The notes below the pieces were generated by a model. It worked only from the letters and a program-made list of their open reading frames with translations. It searched no databases and was not told where the DNA came from. Source: DSNY01 sp964539745 (GTDB taxonomy: Bacteria; Pseudomonadota; Gammaproteobacteria; Burkholderiales; Burkholderiaceae_F). Taken from it: a DNA stretch of 64,000 nucleotides. The stretch covers positions 1-64,000 of the forward strand of contig CAZIJU010000003.1 of assembly GCA_964539745.1 (NCBI GenBank), written 5' to 3'. Shown here piece by piece: positions 60,908 to 64,000 of this stretch. Position 1 is the stretch's first letter, and every line of letters starts with the position of its first letter. Both the position numbers and the translations under genes were made by a program.

Positions 60908-63562
60908 GTGACCAAGGTCAAACGCGGACTCGCAAGGGTTGACGAGGAGCTCGCGCCGACCGCCGAGTTGCAGCTCGGCGAGCCGCCGAGCGTTCTGCAG
61001 ATCGCCAAGGACGCGGACCTCGGCGGCCGCACCACCGAGGGCTGGATCGGCGCCGTGATGATGGCGATCGGACTGGCGTGGGTCGCTTTCCAGCTCTGGT
61101 ACGCCTCGCCGCTGCCCTTCGCGCTGGGCTGGGGCGTGTTCAACGACACCGAAGCGCGTTCGATCCATCTGGCAGCCGCACTGCTGCTCGGCTTTCTGGC
61201 CTTTCCTGCGCTGCGCAGCTCGCCGCGCGACCGCGTCCCGGCGCTCGACTGGATCTTCGCCGTGGTCGGCGCGGCCACCGCGCTGTACCTGATCGTCTTC
61301 TACCGCGAACTGGCGCTGCGGCCGGGCAATCCGACCCAGCTCGACGTCGCGGTCGGCATCGCCGGCCTGCTGCTGCTGCTCGAAGCCACGCGGCGCGCGG
61401 TCGGCCTGCCGATGACGATCCTGGCGGTGGTGTTCCTCGCCTACGTGATGGCGGGGCCGCATCTGCCCGACGTCATCGCGCACAAGGGCGCGTCGGTTCC
61501 GCGCGTCGTGTCGCACATGTGGATGGTGACCGAAGGCGTGTTCGGCATTGCGCTCGGCGTGTCCGTGAGCTTCATCTTCGTGTTCGTGCTGTTCGGCTCG
61601 CTGCTCGACCGCGCCGGCGGCGGTAACTACATGATGCAGGTGAGCTTCGCGCTGCTCGGCCACCTGCGCGGCGGACCGGCCAAGGTAGCGGTCGTGTCGT
61701 CGGCGCTGAACGGCCTGATCTCCGGCTCCTCGGTCAGCAACGTCGTGTCGGGCGGCATCTTCACGATCCCGCTGATGAAGCGTTCCGGCTACGGCGGGGT
61801 GAAGGCCGCGGCGATCGAAACCTCGTCGTCGGTCAACGGCCAGATCATGCCGCCGGTGATGGGCGCGGCGGCCTTTCTGATGGTCGAGTACGTCGGCATT
61901 CCGTACGCCGACATCGTCAAGCACGCATTCATCCCTGCGGTGATCAGCTACATCGCGCTGTTTTATATCGTGCATCTGGAGGCGCTGAAGCTCGGCCTGC
62001 AGCCGACCGCGCGCGAGCGCGTACGCACGATGCGCGATCGCGTCGTGTCCTGGGGGCTGGGCATTTCCGGCACGCTGGCCGCCTGCGCGGTCATCTACTA
62101 CGTCGCGCTCGGCGCGAAGGCGCTGTTCGGCGACGGTGCACCGTACGTGCTGGGCTTGCTGTTGACGCTGCTGTACGTCTACAGCGTTAGGGTCGCCGCG
62201 AAGCAGCCCGACCTGCCCAGCGAGATCGACGTCAAGAACCCGGTGCTGCCGCCGGCCTGGCCCACCGTCAAAGCGGGCCTGCATTTCCTGATCCCGATCG
62301 GCGTGCTGATCTGGTGTCTGATGGTCGAGGAGCTGTCGCCGGGGCTTTCGGCCTTCTACGGCGTGCTGACGCAAGTGCTGCTGATGGCGAGCCAGCGGCC
62401 GCTGATGGCCGCGTTCCGCCGCAGCGGTGATGTCGGCGCGCAGTTCGTCACGGGGCTGCGCGACATCGTCCACGGTTGCAATGAGGGCGCGCGCAACATG
62501 ATCGGCATCGCGGTGGCGACCGGCTGCGCCGGCATCATCGTGGGCGCGATCACGCTGACGGGGCTCGGCCTGCGGATGACCGACTTCGTCGAATTCGTCT
62601 CGCAGGGCAATGTGCTGGCGATGCTGCTGTTCACCGCGCTTGTCTGCCTGGTGCTCGGGCTGGGCGTGCCGACGACCGCCAACTACATCCTGGTGGCGAC
62701 ACTGATGGCGCCGGTGATCGTCGAACTCGGCGCGCAATCCGGCGTGGTGATCCCGCTCGTCGCCGTTCACCTGTTCGTCTTCTACTACGGGATCATGGGC
62801 GACATCACGCCGCCGGTGGGGCTGGCGAGTTTCGCCGGTGCGGCGATCGCCAAAGAGAATCCGATCGCGGTCGGCATCCAGGGCTCGGTGTACGGCCTGC
62901 GAACGGTCGTGCTTCCGTTCATCTGGATCTTCAATCCCGCGCTGTTGCTGATCGATGTGCACGGCTGGTTCGAGGCGCTGCTGGTGGCTTTCGCCTCGAC
63001 CGTGGCTTCGTTGCTGTTCGCGGCGGCGACGATGGGCTGGTTGCGGATCCGCTGCCGCTGGTGGGAGGTGTTGCTGCTGCTGGCGGCCACCTTCGCGCTG
63101 TTCCGCCCGGACTGGTTCGCCGATTGGATCGCGCCGGAGTACACCGATGCGCCGGCTTCGAAGTTCTTCGAGGTCGCCGCACGGCTCGACGAAGGCGACC
63201 GGCTCGTGTTCGTGATCGCCGGGCAGACGCTCGAAGGCGAGCAGCGCAACAAGACGGTCGCGCTGCGCATGGGGCCGCGCGTCGACGACCCGAACCCGCT
63301 TGCGGCCGCGCGCAAGCGGCTCGCGGAGGCGGGCATGACCGTCTCCGGAATGGGCGAGATGCTGCAGGTGACCAACGTGCGGTTCGGCAGCACCGCCGCC
63401 AAGGCGCGCATCGAGCCCGGCTTCGAGATCGTCGCCGTCAAGGTGCCGACCGACCGCATCAACGCGCACTGGTTCTACATCCCCGGCCTGCTGCTCGCCG
63501 CGCTGATCTGGTGGCTGCAGGGGCTGCGGATGCGGCGCGAGGGCGCACCTGCGGTCGCATAG
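60908..63562 (+). CDS. TRAP transporter fused permease (DctQM type, TAXI system)
   Basis: An 884-residue fused small and large TRAP membrane protein. An N-terminal cytosolic segment (1-45) is followed by a DctQ-like part and then a DctM core with SGSSVSNVVSGGIFTIPLMK, SSVNGQIMPPVMGAAAFLM, and LGLGVPTTANYILVATLMAP, typical of the TAXI/4TM-12TM fused family. A further C-terminal soluble part (about 745-860), with FFEVAARLDEGDRLVFVIAG, looks like a DUF3394-type domain. The GTG at 60908 has an AGGAG site 5 bp upstream. It uses the ion gradient to import the ligand of the preceding binding protein. Confidence 0.93.
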   Translation: MTKVKRGLARVDEELAPTAELQLGEPPSVLQIAKDADLGGRTTEGWIGAVMMAIGLAWVAFQLWYASPLPFALGWGVFNDTEARSIHLAAALLLGFLAFPALRSSPRDRVPALDWIFAVVGAATALYLIVFYRELALRPGNPTQLDVAVGIAGLLLLLEATRRAVGLPMTILAVVFLAYVMAGPHLPDVIAHKGASVPRVVSHMWMVTEGVFGIALGVSVSFIFVFVLFGSLLDRAGGGNYMMQVSFALLGHLRGGPAKVAVVSSALNGLISGSSVSNVVSGGIFTIPLMKRSGYGGVKAAAIETSSSVNGQIMPPVMGAAAFLMVEYVGIPYADIVKHAFIPAVISYIALFYIVHLEALKLGLQPTARERVRTMRDRVVSWGLGISGTLAACAVIYYVALGAKALFGDGAPYVLGLLLTLLYVYSVRVAAKQPDLPSEIDVKNPVLPPAWPTVKAGLHFLIPIGVLIWCLMVEELSPGLSAFYGVLTQVLLMASQRPLMAAFRRSGDVGAQFVTGLRDIVHGCNEGARNMIGIAVATGCAGIIVGAITLTGLGLRMTDFVEFVSQGNVLAMLLFTALVCLVLGLGVPTTANYILVATLMAPVIVELGAQSGVVIPLVAVHLFVFYYGIMGDITPPVGLASFAGAAIAKENPIAVGIQGSVYGLRTVVLPFIWIFNPALLLIDVHGWFEALLVAFASTVASLLFAAATMGWLRIRCRWWEVLLLLAATFALFRPDWFADWIAPEYTDAPASKFFEVAARLDEGDRLVFVIAGQTLEGEQRNKTVALRMGPRVDDPNPLAAARKRLAEAGMTVSGMGEMLQVTNVRFGSTAAKARIEPGFEIVAVKVPTDRINAHWFYIPGLLLAALIWWLQGLRMRREGAPAVA

Positions 63563-63613
63563 CCACCCTCTTGGCGCGGTTGAACGCCGCCGGCACGCAC
63601 CCATCTCGCGCGC

Positions 63614-64000
63614 ATGGGTGCCCGCCCTCTGTTCGTCGCGGCCGGCGAACCGGCCGCCGCGCCGCCGCCTCCGCCGCGGCCCGCGGACGACACCGCGCTG
63701 CTCGATGCGTATTCGCGCACGATCGTCGACGTGGTCGAACGCGTCGGTCCCGCGGTCGGTTACGTGGCGGTCAGGCGCTCGCTGCGCGACCGCGCCGGAC
63801 GCGCGCGCGAGGCGGTCGGGGCGGGTTCCGGGTTCGCGTTTACGCCCGACGGCCATCTGCTGACCAACAGCCACGTGGTGCACGGCGCCAGCGCGCTGCG
63901 CGTGAGCTTCCCCGACGGCCGCGAATTCGACGCAGATTGCGTCGGCGACGATCCGGACACAGATCTGGCGGTGATCCGCGTGGGCGCGAACGACCTGCCG
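63614..64000 (+). CDS. HtrA/DegP-like S1C serine protease, truncated by the window edge
   Basis: The first 129 residues of a trypsin-like protease. A Pro-rich N-terminus (EPAAAPPPPPRPADD) leads into the protease domain with GAGSGFAFTPDGHLLTNSHVVHGA, split here as the oxyanion-side strand and the catalytic His in LLTNSHVVHG, and the catalytic Asp in DPDTDLAVIRVG. The catalytic Ser and any PDZ domain lie beyond the window. No signal peptide is visible, so it may be cytoplasmic. Confidence 0.85.
   Translation, partial: MGARPLFVAAGEPAAAPPPPPRPADDTALLDAYSRTIVDVVERVGPAVGYVAVRRSLRDRAGRAREAVGAGSGFAFTPDGHLLTNSHVVHGASALRVSFPDGREFDADCVGDDPDTDLAVIRVGANDLP

Noticed and set aside
60404..63883. A long minus-strand frame of 1159 codons over the TRAP permease that runs through the N gap
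   Set aside because: Low-complexity shadow of the permease gene; it crosses unknown bases and has no recognisable domain.

Overview
The window is very GC-rich DNA from what is most likely a betaproteobacterium, probably Burkholderiales. The evidence is the DUF971-ubiE-Tim44-ubiJ-ubiB ubiquinone cluster, glmU and glmS either side of an AsnC/Lrp regulator, type IV pilus minor pilins of the PilV/W/X/Y1/E kind, and a hutUHGI operon. A 100-base run of N inside a tandem repeat marks this as a draft or metagenome-derived assembly. No insertion sequence, prophage or CRISPR array was found.

Layout: 1-829, the end of a gene (probably an ECF sigma factor) and its membrane anti-sigma partner. 958-2022, a tri-haem cytochrome c5. 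2411-2486, tRNA-Arg(CCG). 2403-17968, a large pilus locus: a divergent GspH-type pilin followed by two consecutive minor-pilin operons, each running pseudopilin(s)-pilV-pilW-pilX-pilY1-pilE. 18063-22484, DUF971, ubiE, a Tim44-domain protein, ubiJ and ubiB. 22572-24548, a lipoprotein with an HExxH motif. 24549-25211, degenerate dispersed repeats. 25212-28399, a TPMT-like methyltransferase, a sodium:solute symporter and a DUF6279 lipoprotein. 28420-32479, glmU, lrp/asnC and glmS (UDP-GlcNAc precursor supply). 32456-32740, an unusual hairpin and tandem copies of the glmS 3' end.

32960-45824 is an accessory stretch: a HAD hydrolase; a LodA-like (cysteine tryptophylquinone oxidase family) protein fused to a von Willebrand A domain, with its LodB-like flavoprotein; a DUF4143-type ATPase broken by a frameshift and an amber codon in its P-loop; a GNAT remnant; an NmrA-like reductase; a MalT-type LuxR regulator; an ATP-dependent DNA ligase; and a scrap of an NTPase. 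45852-50234 is a minus-strand operon of an MFS transporter, an HpaB/4-hydroxybutyryl-CoA-dehydratase-family protein, an isochorismatase-like hydrolase and an M28 peptidase. Divergent from it, 50353-55762 holds hutU-hutH-hutG-hutI for complete histidine breakdown. 55834-63562 holds a short FPASDP-motif protein, a small periplasmic protein, a DadA-like D-amino acid dehydrogenase, a class III aminotransferase, and a TAXI-type TRAP transporter split by a 111-bp tandem repeat. The window ends inside an HtrA-like serine protease.

The most unusual item is the LodA-vWA fusion with its LodB partner (33681-38192). Next are the glmS 3'-end repeats, the doubled PilY1 operon, and the HpaB/AbfD-like enzyme that seems to lack the iron-sulphur ligands. 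Family names come from motif recognition by eye; no database search was possible.
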